Positions 36,877-48,959 of a stretch of 64,000 nucleotides of DNA are shown one piece after another. Position numbers and translations under genes: made by a program. Origin of the DNA: Pratylenchus scribneri (Eukaryota > Nematoda > Chromadorea > Rhabditida > Pratylenchidae). The stretch covers positions 47,501 to 111,500 of the forward strand of contig JAQSEB010000039.1 in the NCBI GenBank assembly GCA_030063045.1, in the 5' to 3' direction. Every line of letters begins with the position of its first letter. The first letter of the stretch is position 1. The notes beneath the pieces were generated by a model, which was given only the letters and a program-made list of their open reading frames with translations, searched no databases and was not told where the DNA came from.

Positions 36877-37251
36877 TTATTTACAAATTCTAAAGTGGAT
36901 GGAATTATTAGAGAGTGGGGAATTAAAAGAATATATATATACGGATTACGGATATGGTATCATTGGATACCAACTTTTCTTTAGGATATTAAGTGCTGTG
37001 TGAGCAAATAAGTTTATTAGCCACTATATTGACTCGGCTAAATTGAGAAGATGAAATGTTCAGAAAACGACCCCAATATAAATTTGTAAGTAATGCATTA
37101 ATAAAGAATATATGGGACTTAAATTGAATAAAAATGCGATGGAGATAATTTTTTTTTAAATTAGAAAATTATTTTTCCTTGTGAGTTTAAAATTTTAAAT
37201 AGGAAAAAGCATTGAATGTTTTCCATCCTTATTTAAAAACAATTATTTTAG
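36877..37251. other. Region upstream of the arabinanase exons
   Basis: No exon encoding the missing N-terminal half of the arabinanase is visible. A short ATG frame at about 37051 with a gtaag donor does not fit the reading phase of the next exon. Confidence 0.5.
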
Positions 37252-38186
37252 GCAAATTTTACTATTTGTTTGTCTCATTTGACCGCTGCTGCGCAGGTAT
37301 CCAGAGCACCTACAGCATTCATGTTGGCCGTGGAACCAGCCCATCCGGACCATTTTTTGATGACACTAATACGAATATGTTAAATGGGGGCGGAAAATTG
37401 GTGTTGGACAGAATGAACAATGAAATTGGGCCTGGAGGCCAAAGCATTTTTTGGGATCGAAATTTGAAGGCGGATATTATGGTCTACCATTACTATGATG
37501 GAAATGACAATGGTTAGTGGAAAAATTCATAAAATCTCAAAAATAATACCTGTAATACCAATATTTTGATGACACATTTTAAAATTTTTGGATATGTTTG
37601 CCAGAATTTCCAAACTTTATATTATTTTCTAGAAGTAATTTTGTTTGCTAAAGATAAATTTGACCATAATTTCAGTACATAATTAGTCATCTTGATACAA
37701 TACCAACATTTGCCAAATATGACCTATCCCAATGGTAAATGTTGGTATTGGACTTATCAAGATTGGCAAAAATTGGAGACTTTCACATCACGCTTATTCT
37801 TAGCCATTCATGATTATATGAAAAATTTATTCAAAATAAAAAAAATTAGTAGACCTATTTTAAAATTGATTAAAACGTGATTTTTCGATTCCTTATTAGT
37901 GTGATCTCTAAAATTCATTGTCCAAAGTCCAGCAGAAATATAAATTGGCATTTATAAACATTCCCGACAAATTGTTATTAATTAAGGTGTTGCGAAATTG
38001 GGTATAAAGAAATTGGTTTGGCAAAAAAATGGTTGGCCATTAGCCGAGAATTTGCCTGGTACTGCTGGTAAAAGAGGAAGAAAATTGCTGGAGATCAAAA
38101 AGAAAATGAAGAATAAAAGAAATCGACAAAACGGTGGCCATGGAAAAGGACGAAAACAACATCGTGGTGGAATTCATCGCTATTGA
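37252..38186 (+). CDS. GH43 arabinan endo-1,5-alpha-L-arabinosidase, C-terminal half only, basic tail
   Basis: Two exons, 37252-37512 and 37987-38186 (phase 1 join), about 152 residues and open at the 5' side. [44 protein letters not shown] and [11 protein letters not shown] are hallmark blocks of GH43 arabinanases, which cut arabinan side chains of plant pectin. Genes of this family are known in plant-parasitic nematodes, where horizontal transfer is thought to be the source. The N-terminal blades carrying the catalytic Asp residues, and the Glu expected just before the first exon, are not found in the 2.8 kb upstream, which is filled with repeats. So this is a 5'-truncated pseudogene or has very distant 5' exons. 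After the fold (NGWP) comes an unusual tail with about 19 Lys/Arg in the last 45 residues ([15 protein letters not shown]), resembling a nuclear or nucleolar signal. Confidence 0.8.
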
Positions 38187-39620
38187 AAATTGAGTGAATT
38201 GAAGATGAGGATTATTGAATTCAATTGAGGAGAAAGAAAAATTGTTTTACATTTCGGATTCCAATGGGATATTTAATGGAAATATTTAAATTGTAGAAAA
38301 AAAACATTGCATTTACAGAAAATATAGTATTGAAAATTAAAAATGTAGAAAAAAAAGATAATACCGGTTTATAACTGATTAAAAATCTATCATAAACCAA
38401 AACCATATCCTAATCGATAGATCTAGTAGAAAAGCATTAATAATTTAGATTAGATTAAGCTTATTATTTTAAAGTAGTTTTGAACCGAAAATAAAAAAAA
38501 ACGTTTTGAAGGTATAACAATTTAATTTCTGAATAAAAAAGACAAATTATATCCCCAGTTGGGTCTTGATAAGTGATCTATCGAATAATTAAATTATATT
38601 ATATATTTTTGGGGTTTTATGGTAAATTTCTAAACCGTTAAACCGGTTAAAATCTTTTCTATATTTTCAATCTAATGTAAATATACTACCACTCTATTTA
38701 ATCTTGACAACAATTTTTGTAGTTGAAAAATTTTTGGTAAAATTCACTTGTTCTTTAATTAATTAATTATTTAATGAGATCTATTAGCAAATTAAGTTTA
38801 CATTTACATTTCATTGAATTATGACAAAATTAAATAAAATGATAAAAATGGCTTTATTTTGCCATTGTATTCTAAATCTTTCCATAAAGTCAAGGACTGA
38901 CTGCACAAAACCATTTATATGAATTATAAATTTTTTAAACACACCAGCCACCTTAAACCATCAGGCAATATGCAAATATCAAAATAGGTTTTTAACCAAA
39001 TGTCCATAATTAACATTTTTTAAACCAAAAAAATAATAACCTATATGTACCCAAAATATTTTTTTTCATAATGACCATTGCCAATGCATAAAGGACAAGC
39101 AGATGAACAAATAACTTTACCAATCAACAAAGGCCATAATAATAGCATTTTGTCCACTCATTCCCTCACTCCAATTGTGCACATATTTGTGCGTATTTTT
39201 GGCGTTGATTTTGACCTGTGGCTACCAAACAGATTTGTGTGTGCCTATGGCGGTGCCAGGAAGGAATCGAGGATGGACCGGACCTTATATTCCGAGAATG
39301 ATGGTGGTGGCTGGTGGATTGAATTGAGCATTGACCAGTCCAATAATAATAATAGATGAGATTTATGAGTGCATAAATTTGTGTCTGACGATGATGAGCT
39401 TTAATGAACAAAAAAGTGACCATTCATTCACCATCATTTTTAATATTTAAATCAAAACGCTATTATTTCGCTGGTCATACAAAAAATGGTCCATTTAATT
39501 GAATTTTCGGCTAATATTTTCAACAGCTTTCTACTTTTAATATGGTCAAAATGGATTAATTTGTTATAAAAAATATCAAATGAGGACCGAAGATTTTTTC
39601 AATTTTATTAAATGATGAGT
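38187..39620. other. Intergenic stretch
   Basis: AT-rich. An open frame at 39078-39359 has no recognisable domain and no signal, and the opposite strand is also partly open; I do not call it a gene. Confidence 0.4.
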
Positions 39621-39626
39621 CACTGT

Positions 39627-39850
39627 GCCCGGGTAGTCAAATTGGTAAAAGCATTGATAAAAAACTCTTTCAGCTAAGTTCAATCCCTCTAGAAAAAAAA
39701 TAATTTTAAAAAAGGGGAAATGACGAAATAATAGAAGCCATTCTCCTGAATTGGACGGCGGTGCATATAAATTTGAGGGCGCCTTCCTTTAATTGTATGC
39801 GTGTTTGCCTCTAAACGGCCCCCAAAATTGAAAAAAACATGAATCTGATT
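39627..39850 (+). repeat. tRNA-derived SINE-like repeat
   Basis: 39627-39693 has an A-box-like gtagtcaaattggtaaaagc and a B-box-like agttcaatccctc at tRNA spacing, but acceptor and T stems do not pair, so it is not a functional tRNA. The sequence after it (ccgtttagaggcaaac, reverse-complemented, about 39800-39840) recurs at 17415-17440, so it is dispersed. Confidence 0.4.
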
Positions 39851-40096
39851 TAAAACTAATATAATTAATTAGCAAATTAGATTTTTCACAAAATTATGAC
39901 AAAAAATATTTAAAAAATGGTTTTTTTTACTTGAACGAAAAAATGACCATTCCAATACCAAATCGAAAACTCTATATAATATAGTATGAGAAAAAATAAA
40001 TTAACAAAAAATGTTCACTGCAATAATAGAATTATAAAATTATTTGATAAAATATTTCAGATATTTTCATCCAAATATTTTATACTACAAATAATA

Positions 40097-41833
40097 ATGG
40101 CCAAATTTATATCATCAAATTTCATTTCCAACAACGAATCCGGCAATAAAATTGCAATTTGTTTCCATCAAATTCCCAATTCACTTTTTTCAATCATTTT
40201 ACTTCTTTTGGCCTCGATTAATTTCCAATGCCAGTCACCTTCTTTGAATTCAATGGAAAAAATTTGCTTGAATGTTGGCGGCAAATTCCCACAAAAATTA
40301 ATTTATTATGGACAAAATCATTTCTATGGCAGGTCAGCTTTAATTTTTTTAAAGACCAAGAAAATTGCGGAATAAAAAGCCGGATTAGCGCATTTTAAAT
40401 TGGCCTTAAGATGCAAAAAAATTGGCAATATTCATTTTGAAATTTTTCCCTCCAATTCATTGGAGGATCAATCAAAAATATTCTCAAAAAAAATTACTAT
40501 CAAAAGATGAATATCCGATTTTGGGCCTATATTGTCTTATTTTAGTTAAACTTTACATTTCCAATCAAATCAACTTTATTTTCTCTGAACTTCATTACCG
40601 TAAAGGGCTATAAAATGGTATCAAATTTTTGCTAATTTTAAGGCAAATATTCACATGAAAAATTTATAAATTAGTCCACTATTTCTTATCAATTCTTAGA
40701 TTCAATGAAATGTGGTCATCCCAAGGAAATTGCATTGATCAACAATTTGGGGCTGTTGCCGCATTCTCGACAAATTTTGGGCCAACAAATGAAGGATCCA
40801 TCTTTGAATGGGTCAACAACAATCGACGACGTCTTCAAAGGGATGAAGAAGAATTGGCGGAAGATGAGGAATCATTTCTTTTTCAAATGGATGAAATGCC
40901 GGCAACGGAGGGGGCATTTGGCAAAAAAGTGATTTTCGAAAATAAATATTTGTTTAATTAAATTTATAGGGACTGTTAAGGGGACTGGCCATTAAATATA
41001 AATACAGGCGGCTCTTCAAAATTTGCCCATAGAATTTTATTATTGGCATATACATTATATACTAGACGCTAGACTTATTATTATTAATGCTTATTAGTGG
41101 CACAAGAGGTACTATATTTCAGAGAGTTTCCAAAGGGTGCTATTATTGGAAGGAAAGGCTTTATTAAAGAGGGGGCTTTATTTCTATAAGAGAAACTTTA
41201 GTTAAAAATTTTTATTTTTTTATCTTTTTTTAAATTCTAAAAAGGGGCCTCTATTAGAAAAGGTATTACTACTAGAGAGGAGAAGGGACCACTAATAGAG
41301 AAAATAAGATACTATATTTATATCATATATTTTTCAAAATCAAAATCCATTAATTTTTCCGAATTTCACAAAAACAAGAAGTAGAAAATTCATTTTATTG
41401 ATGTGAAAAATTCAATTACAGTAGATGGATGCGCATTTAATAAAATTCGGGTTGAAATCTCTATAAAAATGATATAGGCGCCGTGTTAATTTAATTAATT
41501 AATAAATGTGTTTATTTATTAAAATTTAAATTTATAATTTAGTCCATTGAAAAGAAGGAATTGGCCATTAAAAAATCAGCCGGCATATCCAATGAGAAAT
41601 CATCAAAAGAAAGAAAAGCCAGACAACAAAAATTGGCAAATAAATCTGCTCGAGGAAAAAATGGTGGCGAAATTTCCTCCTCAACTGCAATGCCAATTTT
41701 TTCAACAACTTCAAAAATGATGGCAAAAACAAAAAATTTGTTGGAAGAGAGGAAAAGAAGTGCATCAAAGGAAATTCAACCAAAGGCGGGGCATAAATTT
41801 ATTAAAAAAATATTAAAATTAACCAAAATATAA
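40097..41833 (+). CDS. Secreted or membrane-anchored protein, unknown, basic C-terminus
   Basis: Three exons: 40097-40332, 40700-40928, 41543-41833; 251 residues with phases 2 and 0 agreeing. A hydrophobic stretch (FSIILLLLASINFQC, about residues 30-47) is preceded by 29 polar residues and could be a late signal peptide or anchor. The middle contains MWSSQGNCIDQQFG and FEWVNNNRRRLQRDEEE, then an acidic stretch. The last exon is Lys/Arg/Ser-rich (KKSAGISNEKSSKERKARQQ). No family recognised. The donor at 40929 (gtgatt) is weak; without it the frame stops at 40961. It ends 38 bp before the first exon of the multi-ShKT gene, so the two could be one transcription unit with an unrecognised splice. 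A tatttcag acceptor 38 nt before the ATG could be a trans-splice site. Confidence 0.5.
40962..41542. other. Intron or spacer, no coding seen
   Basis: AT-rich with degenerate ctattattgg / actactagagagg short repeats. Treated as the second intron of the preceding model. Confidence 0.4.
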
Positions 41834-41871
41834 AATTTATATTTTTAAGAAATTAAAAATACTTTCTAAAG

Positions 41872-44800
41872 GTAACTTCTCGTCCTCCGGCTCAAACGAA
41901 TTTGGTGGAGACATCGACGACCGCGTCAGTCAAGCCGCAAGGTAATAATATTTTAAAGTATTAATTAATTAATTTTTTATTATTTTTTCATCGAATTAAT
42001 TTAATTAGGCAGTGGTAATTTCTAAAACTGAATTATTTTTAATTATCCATTTTTTTTACTAAGTTGCCCCTTCGCCTGCTGCTGCCGTCCACCACAATGT
42101 GACCGTAGTCCATCTTTCCTCGCATCATCATCATAAAAAGGGCGGTGGTGGCTCGGTGATTGGTCAAAGACGAGCGGGCGGTGGCGGCAACAAGCAAGGG
42201 AATTGGCATGAATTGAGCTCCACGGAGCAATCAATTTCGTGAGAATTTTTTTATTTTAATAAAATTATTTTAATTTTTTGAAATTTTTGTATATATTTTG
42301 AATAAAAATTAAATTAAATTGATAATTTAATTAATATTTATTATATTTTTTATATTTTTTAAAGGATGATGTTGCGTTGCCAGGATTTGGAAACCCGTGA
42401 ATTGCTCCCTGCCGCAACCACTTGCAGAAATTTGCGCAGCGATAAGATTGGAAAAAATATTCAAAAAATATTATTAAAAAATTAACAAAGTAAAAAATTC
42501 AACGAGTGAATATTCTAAGAAAATAATTAGATTTTATAAAATTTAGGCATGAGCTAGGCAACAGCAGGAGGATAAATAGAAATATAGAAATCATCTTGTG
42601 GCCATAAAAACCTTTCTTATCTCGATTAACAATTTTTCCAATTCTCAAAAAAAGAAATTCAAATAAAATGTTGTAATTTCCGTAAAAATGAATTTATTAG
42701 AGTAATAATAAGGATAGAGATGTAAAATTGTTAAAATACAAAAAATTCCCTTTCCAGGTGTGTACATATTTATTCCATGAAGTGGATAGGAAAACCGGAC
42801 GGCGGGATGTGAAATGCAATTTACAAGGTTGGAAAGGGTTGGCATTGGCATAAAAATTAAGTCTGAGAAAACGGTGATAACTTCTTAGAAATTTAATTTA
42901 AAAAATAGAATTCAACGAAATTTTATAAGACCCTTTTGTTTTATAATTTATTTAAAGTTAAAAATTAGAACTTTTCCATTCATTATTCATTTATCAGGCC
43001 TTGAGGATATTGCTGAATCGTGCCGAAAAACTTGCGGCATTTGCTGTGAAGATATCAACTATGCATGCGAGGACGATAAAAGTTCATTAAAAATTAACGG
43101 GAAAATAAAATAATTCATTTTAAAAGAATTTAAGTTTAAGGCATCAAAATGTGTGTATATTTATTCTAGAAATATTTAAAATGCATTGGATTGGGAATTT
43201 AACAAATATATTCACTGCAAAAACAAAAAATATATATATATTTTCACTAGTAGATGGCATTATTGATTGTACGCGACAGTTGGAGAAATGCCATCAGAAG
43301 AAATGGTTCGGTGTACTATCGCGTTTTTGTGCCGGCTCATGCGGACTCTGCGCAATGACAATGTGTCGCGATTACGGTAGACAAAATATTAGGGGAAATA
43401 TTGTAAATTTTTATAAATTTATTATAAATTTCCTTTAATAAATTTTTAGACAATTCTTGTCGGGTCCGTCGGGCACTTTGCCTGAAACCGGATTCCGTCG
43501 ACTATATGCGAGAGAATTGTGCCCGCACTTGTGGATTTTGTGTTGTTGGCGAGGACGAAAATGGCGGCGGCATTGGAAGAGGCGGAAATGGTGGAGGAAT
43601 GGTGAAGGGAGGTGGAAAAGGTGGCGAGGGTGAATTAGGAAAAGCGGTGATCAGCGGAAAACCAGTTGTTGTGGAGGAACGTAAGTTATAAAATAATTAG
43701 CAAATTTTCTTGGTTATTAAATTTATAAATTTAAAATCTTTTGCTTAATCTCTTTTTCATCTAGTCTAGAAAATAAAATGAAAATTGCCGAAAAAACAAT
43801 GAAATTGCCAAAGAATGAGTACAAAACACCAAAATAATTATAATGCTTAAAAGATTTGTTCTACATTCACAAACCATATACTATTGGATAGATTTCGTCA
43901 AGAAGCATTGAATAGTTTATAATTTGTCATAGTTTGGCCAAAAAAATTAATGGGTATTAAATGGGTTTTAAACCAAATTTCCTTTGGTTACAAATTGCTA
44001 TAACATTAATTAATATATATATCTATCCCAAATCATAATCAAAAGCGCCTTATGACATCTATAGATTTGAATACGGTTTATTGGTCTAGGATAAATCACT
44101 GTTACACACTTTACAATTATTAAAATAAAAAAGCCAACAATTTTCTTATCTATTTAATATATTCCAGGTTCTCTTTCGCAGCATCGTTTGATTGTGCCCG
44201 AATGCACAGATAAAGTCAGCAATTGCACTACAAATGCCCATCTCTGTGGCAGTCCAGAATATGGCCAATATATGGTTGAATAATTTCAAATTTTTTACTC
44301 AATTAAAAGGTGAAATTTTGCACTAAAACATGCCTAAAATGTGGTCAACCGCATGCCGGAGGCAATTCTAATGGAAAATTTCCCCAACCGCCACCACTTG
44401 AAGTTGTTATTCAACCAATTTTGAACGAAAAGCCACAAATTGGCATTGAAGTTGGACATTGGCGTAAAACAAGAAAATGCGAAGATCAGGACGAAAAGTA
44501 GAGAATTTTTTTATTATAATTAAGAAATGTAAAACAGAAGAATTAAATTAGAATTATGAAATCAGAATGAAATTAGAATTAATGAAAACAGAAATAAAAT
44601 TAAACAAAGAGAACTAATTAACAAATTAGATTTTTAAATTCTATTAAAAAATTTTTAAACTACCATTTTCCCGCATTGAATTGGTTAAATCTATATAGCC
44701 ATCCAAATTGCGCGACCCCATATTGGATCTCGTGCACATCTTGAAATGTGACGTATAGAAATTGGGACAAATGGGCTAGAGAAAGAAAAAGAAAGCAGAT

Positions 44801-44997
44801 AAAAAATAAGAAATTATTATAGGGGAGAATTTATCCTGGCAGAATGGAGACCAATTTTTAATATTAATTTCCCATTATTTAATAGATGTGCCCAATGGAA
44901 ATCGGAAGGTCTATGCAAAGTGGGAGCCGAAAGCAACAAAAAGTTCAATGATGAACAGCGCACAAAACTCTGCCCAAAAACTTGTGGACATTGTTAA
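41872..44997 (+). CDS. Multi-ShKT (SXC) domain protein
   Basis: Exons: 41872-41941, 42064-42238, 42365-42485, 42758-42827, 42998-43081, 43251-43376, 43450-43680, 44168-44274, 44310-44497, 44886-44997. From 42758 on, all phases agree and five ShKT modules follow one another, each ending C-x3-C-x2-C: ESCRKTCGIC, RFCAGSCGLC, ENCARTCGFC, KFCTKTCLKC and KLCPKTCGHC (final Cys then TAA). The fourth starts CTDKVSNC. The first has only five cysteines. Between modules three and four is a Gly-rich linker (about 43555-43665). ShKT modules in nematodes occur in secreted surface or enzyme-associated proteins; no enzyme domain is visible. The first three exons encode a Thr/Pro, His and Gly-rich linker and a Cys pair (LRCQDLETRELL), but as read the third runs into a stop at 42483-42485, so they may be a separate gene or the 3' boundary is misread. 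No start codon found. Intron 44275-44309 is only 35 nt. Confidence 0.75.
44664..44775 (-). CDS. Possible antisense ShKT-like exon inside an intron
   Basis: On the minus strand an excellent acceptor (ttttctttctctag) and a donor (gtagtt) frame 112 bp. One frame reads ICPNFYTSHFKMC and then DGYIDLTNSMREN, resembling the first half of a ShKT module. A second frame is also open, so the evidence is weak. No partner exon was found. It lies within the last intron of the plus-strand ShKT gene. Confidence 0.3.
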
Positions 44998-45531
44998 AAA
45001 AGGACATAATGATAATAAAATGACAAAAATCATCCAATTTGCTTTTAATTTCGGGATTTAATTAATTGATTAATTAATATATTGATGTGGGATCATAATT
45101 GAATAAATATGTTTAATTTTCGCTTAATTAATAAACGGAATATAAAGTCTAAATATGGATTAGCTCGTTTCTAAAATAGTAATATAATAAAGTCTCAGCT
45201 TTCGAATTGATTAAATAAAATTTATTATATAAATTGTTATTTTTTAAATAATTTTATTTTACTAAATTTTACTACATTTTTTTATTGGACAGTCACTACA
45301 AACACAAATAAATATATTAGAGGAAAAGAGCACCAAAAAAAGGGAGAGAGGAATGGGGGCGGGATGAGGTACAAAAATGGATTACATATTTAGGGGGGGG
45401 GGGGGGATTTGGAGGATCAAATAAAATAGTTTATTTTGGGATCAATCATTCGATCTCATCAGTTCAATCCACGGTGTCCATTCAGCAGGGTGGTCCAAAT
45501 CCAAAGTCCAGTCCATCAAATTCAAAGCCAT
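44998..45531. other. Convergent intergenic region
   Basis: 3' flanks of the multi-ShKT gene (+, AATAAA near 45101) and the Pro-Thr-Thr ShKT gene (-). A long G run lies at about 45393-45406. Confidence 0.5.
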
Positions 45532-46478
45532 TTAAGACTTCTTTGGCAGGAAGTTGGGGTCATTGCGATAGCAGGCGCCAAAACACTTTTTGATGAATGC
45601 AATTTTGACTTTTTTAATTTTCGCCTGAATTATGTTTAATTAAGGTTAAAAGAGGATGGGGTTATTATTACTTTGCATAATTTCACACCCAATTCGCAGA
45701 TCTTCGAGGGGAGTTTATCAACGCAAGCTGAAAATGTGGGGAAATTCACAAATTTTATGGAAGGATTAATTTAAACTCTTTCATTTATAAACGATCCATT
45801 TATTAAAAAATATAGGTCAGACTCGGTTTCAAATTTCAGAATTGATGCAAAAAATCGAAAAAGGGAATTTTTGTACAAATTAACCGAAAATAGAAGAAAC
45901 TGAAATGAAACCAACTTTTTGAAAACCGAAAACAGAATTTGACGAAATTGCCGGTTTAAAACCGACTCTGAACAAACCTAATTTCTTATTAAAATTTTAC
46001 CCTATCAGCGAAATTTGCTCAAAAATTAATTGAAATACTCACGCATCAGAGGCTTTCCATTCTGATAAAGCATTGGCGGAGTAGTGGGAGTTGTTGGAGT
46101 CGTGGGAGTGGTCGGTGTGGTTGGGGTTGTCGGAGTTGTCGGTGTAGTTGGGGTTGTGGGTGTAGTCGGAGTCGTAGGAGTAGTAGGCGTAGTTGGAGTT
46201 GTGGGAGTGGTTGGGGTGGTCGGAGTAGTAGGCGTTGTTGGAGTTGTAGGGGTAGTCGGGGTTGTGGGGGTCGTAGGAGTCGTTGGGGTAGTCGGGGTAG
46301 TAGGGGTAGTCGGGGTAGTCGGAGTAGTAGGAGTGGTTGGAGTAGTCGGGGTTGTTGGAGTAGTCGGCTCATCCTCCGATGGTAATTCCAGCCCCTCTTG
46401 TGCATCAACTTCATCGGAGCCAAGGTCCAAGGCCTCCAAAATTAGAAAACTAAGCAACACAACTTTGAATGAAAACAT
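45532..46478 (-). CDS. Secreted Pro-Thr-Thr repeat (mucin-like) protein with one ShKT-like module
   Basis: Three exons: 46043-46478, 45672-45727, 45532-45624; 194 residues, phases 1 and 0 agree. Residues 1-20 (MFSFKVVLLSFLILEALDLG) are a signal peptide. After a short acidic segment come 32 perfect Pro-Thr-Thr repeats (residues 38-133), a likely heavily O-glycosylated rigid stalk. Residues 147-182 are ShKT-like: CVDKLPSKIC, KLCK and KKCFGAC, but the sixth Cys of the usual C-x2-C end is absent (ACYRND). The repeat DNA uses many different Pro and Thr codons while the peptide is perfect, so the protein sequence appears conserved by selection. The opposite strand is open only because of the repeat. 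Likely a surface-coat or secretory-gland protein. Function inferred from architecture only. Confidence 0.85.
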
Positions 46479-47614
46479 TTTTTGAAGAAGGATTTTTAGG
46501 CAATTTGAGGTTTTTACCCAATTGAAGGAATGGAAAAGTGATTGGAAGATTTGTGGAAGAATGTGAATATTTGGGAAATTCGACACCATTTATGTATTGG
46601 AGCAGCTCGATGTGGACTTTATTGAGTTCCCCTGAATTGAATATCGCATGATCAGTAGCAGAAGGGGCCAATCATGCCTTGCACTTTATCATCATCCCCT
46701 CAAATGATTGATTCCAATTGTTGTGGCATAGAAAATGGCCATCGCTCCCCCAACATTCGCTTTTTCATTTTTTAGGAGGACGAATTCGCGCGCTGGGAAG
46801 AGAAAGGGAAAATGTAATTGGATATTTGGGATCTTGGCCATCACAGGCAATTTGGAATGGCCAAATTGGGGAAAATCCAAGGCCATATTGATTGATCGGA
46901 CGAAATTATATACACAATTTGGTAAATTGAAGGGAAATAGATTAAAAAAATGAAAGATAGAATTGGCAAAATCTTTCTAAAATGAGAGAAAGAGAAGGAA
47001 AAGATATTGAGCCATATGGCCAAAAGAAGCTATAGCAGGAAAAATTTTTAGCATTGTGGCAGAGAAAGAGAGAAGAAATAAAAATCAAGAAATCTTATGC
47101 TATTTTGATTGGCAGAGAAAAATGTCAAGTTGCAAAGGGAAAAAATAGAAATAATAATGGAGTCAAAACAGAGAGGAAAAGAAAAAAGTAAATATTATAG
47201 AGCATATGAGGAAAGAGAAAATAGGAATGAATTCCATTCTGTTTCTAACCAAATTGGCCAATCCCCCCCCCCTACAAAAAAACGGCCAATTTTCTTGATG
47301 GCGCGCGAGCGAAAATGCCAACGCTAAAATGGGCAATTAAGAGAAGGGAGAGAGATGGAAAATATTTTTGAATCTATATACCTATTAGATAAGAAGGGAA
47401 GAAGCCGAGAGTCTGGCCAAGCAGCTGTCAGGCATCAAATTAAATGGATTAATAAGGAAAAGATGGAGAAAGTGCGTCAAAAAGTGATGAGAGAAAGAGG
47501 ATATCAAGGGCCAATCAAAAGGAAGAGAAGCCCTATAAGGAAGAACCATCTGGCGAAGAGAGAAATGCCACCACTTCCTTTAATGGGTTGCTGGCAATCA
47601 ACGGCTCTACCACG
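46479..47614. other. Intergenic stretch
   Basis: Contains Lys/Glu/Arg-rich open frames (47109-47327, 47355-47627) without splice support or family resemblance. I do not call a gene. Confidence 0.35.
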
Positions 47615-48040
47615 AAACATCGAATAGACGAAACATCGAATGAGGTGGACGAAACATTGAATTCCCAAAACTTCGAAAAGGAGAAGGAGGAAACGGGACG
47701 AAACATCGAAAACTTGAACTGGTTACTAAAATTTTTTAAACGATATACCAATCGACGCGTCTCGATGAGCTAATGCCGAATATACTATTGGTGGCCCAAA
47801 ACTCAAAAATAAAAAAAGTTATGGCCATTTTAGTTAAATATGTAAATTTTTTGCAAATTTAAAAGGCCATAACTTTTTTATTTTTGAGTTTTGGGCCAAA
47901 CCAATAGTATATTCGTCATCTGCTCATCGAGACCCGTCGATTGGTATATTGTTTAAAAAATTTTAGTAACCAGTTCAAGTTTTCGATGTTTCGTCCACCT
48001 CCTCCCTTGTCGATGTTTCGTCCATTCGATGTTTCGGGGT
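47615..48040. mobile_element. Foldback element, arms of about 200 bp
   Basis: The left arm (gaaacatcgaatagacgaaa to ggccataac, 47615-47830) is repeated inverted on the right (47860-48040), including tcgatgagc, ccaatagtatattc and ggtatat. Each end carries several gacgaaacatcga repeats. No coding. Confidence 0.75.
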
Positions 48041-48959
48041 GGTGCGCAATCAACGCATCCCCATGGGCATATAGTGATGAGCAGAGAAATATAAAATTGG
48101 TATGGAATATCGGCCACAGAGGCCAAACGCAACGCGCCTCGTCAATTGGAGAGATGGCCGCTTTTTTGGATGCCCTTCTCCTCCGGCGCTCTCAAAAGTG
48201 CCATCCACAAAATTTTGATGAACCAATGGTGAGGGTTGAGGGATCGCGCGGACTTTGGTGGTGGACCCAAAAAATCAATTCGAGGGAAAGTGCATTTGCC
48301 GTTAATCAACAATCCCTCCCTCATACACACAATGTTGATCAGTTATTTGGCCGTGCCGCGTCCTCCCTGCCTCCCTCTTTTCCCACTACCTTTCCCTCCA
48401 TTTGCCGTGCCCCCCCCCCCCCCCCCCATATTTTCCATCTTTTTCCCTCTATTATCCCTCCATCTTTCTGGGCCTTCATTGCAAAAAAATGCACTTTGAC
48501 CATTGCAAAAGGCCAGAGAGGAAAAAGGGCAAATTGGGATTGGAAAAAATAGGAATTGAAAATCCAAATTCTGTATATGAATTAATCCATAAAGTGCAAT
48601 TCAGCAAATCTAAGATATATTTCTTTAAAAATTGAATGCACTTTTCTCCATAGAGATATGAAAATGTTTTTTATTCGTTTTTAAATAAAAAAAACGGTTT
48701 AAACTTCTTTGAAGTTGCATGAAACCACCAGCAGGAAACATACATTCTAAATGGTTTGCCGAAATTGCTGATTTTTTTAAATCTAGACTTAAAATAAATT
48801 AATATTAAAAGAAAAAATGATAGAAAATATTTTAAGCGATTTGGCAAAATAGTAGTGAATCTTTTAATTCAAAGCAATTATTCCATCAGCGCTAAAAGAT
48901 AGGGAAAGAATATTTTGAATCGAACTGAAAAAATAAAATAGTATGTTCTGATCTAAAAA
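48041..48959. other. Intergenic stretch with a long C run
   Basis: C run at about 48411-48427 and pyrimidine-rich flanks; overlapping Pro-rich open frames on both strands follow from composition. No gene called. Confidence 0.4.

Noticed and set aside
39078..39423. Overlapping open frames on both strands
   Set aside because: No signal, domain or splice evidence; His/Ser/Asn-rich by composition.
46084..46485. Antisense Gly-Val-Val repeat frame
   Set aside because: Mirror of the Pro-Thr-Thr repeat gene; the minus-strand reading has signal peptide, splice sites and ShKT module.
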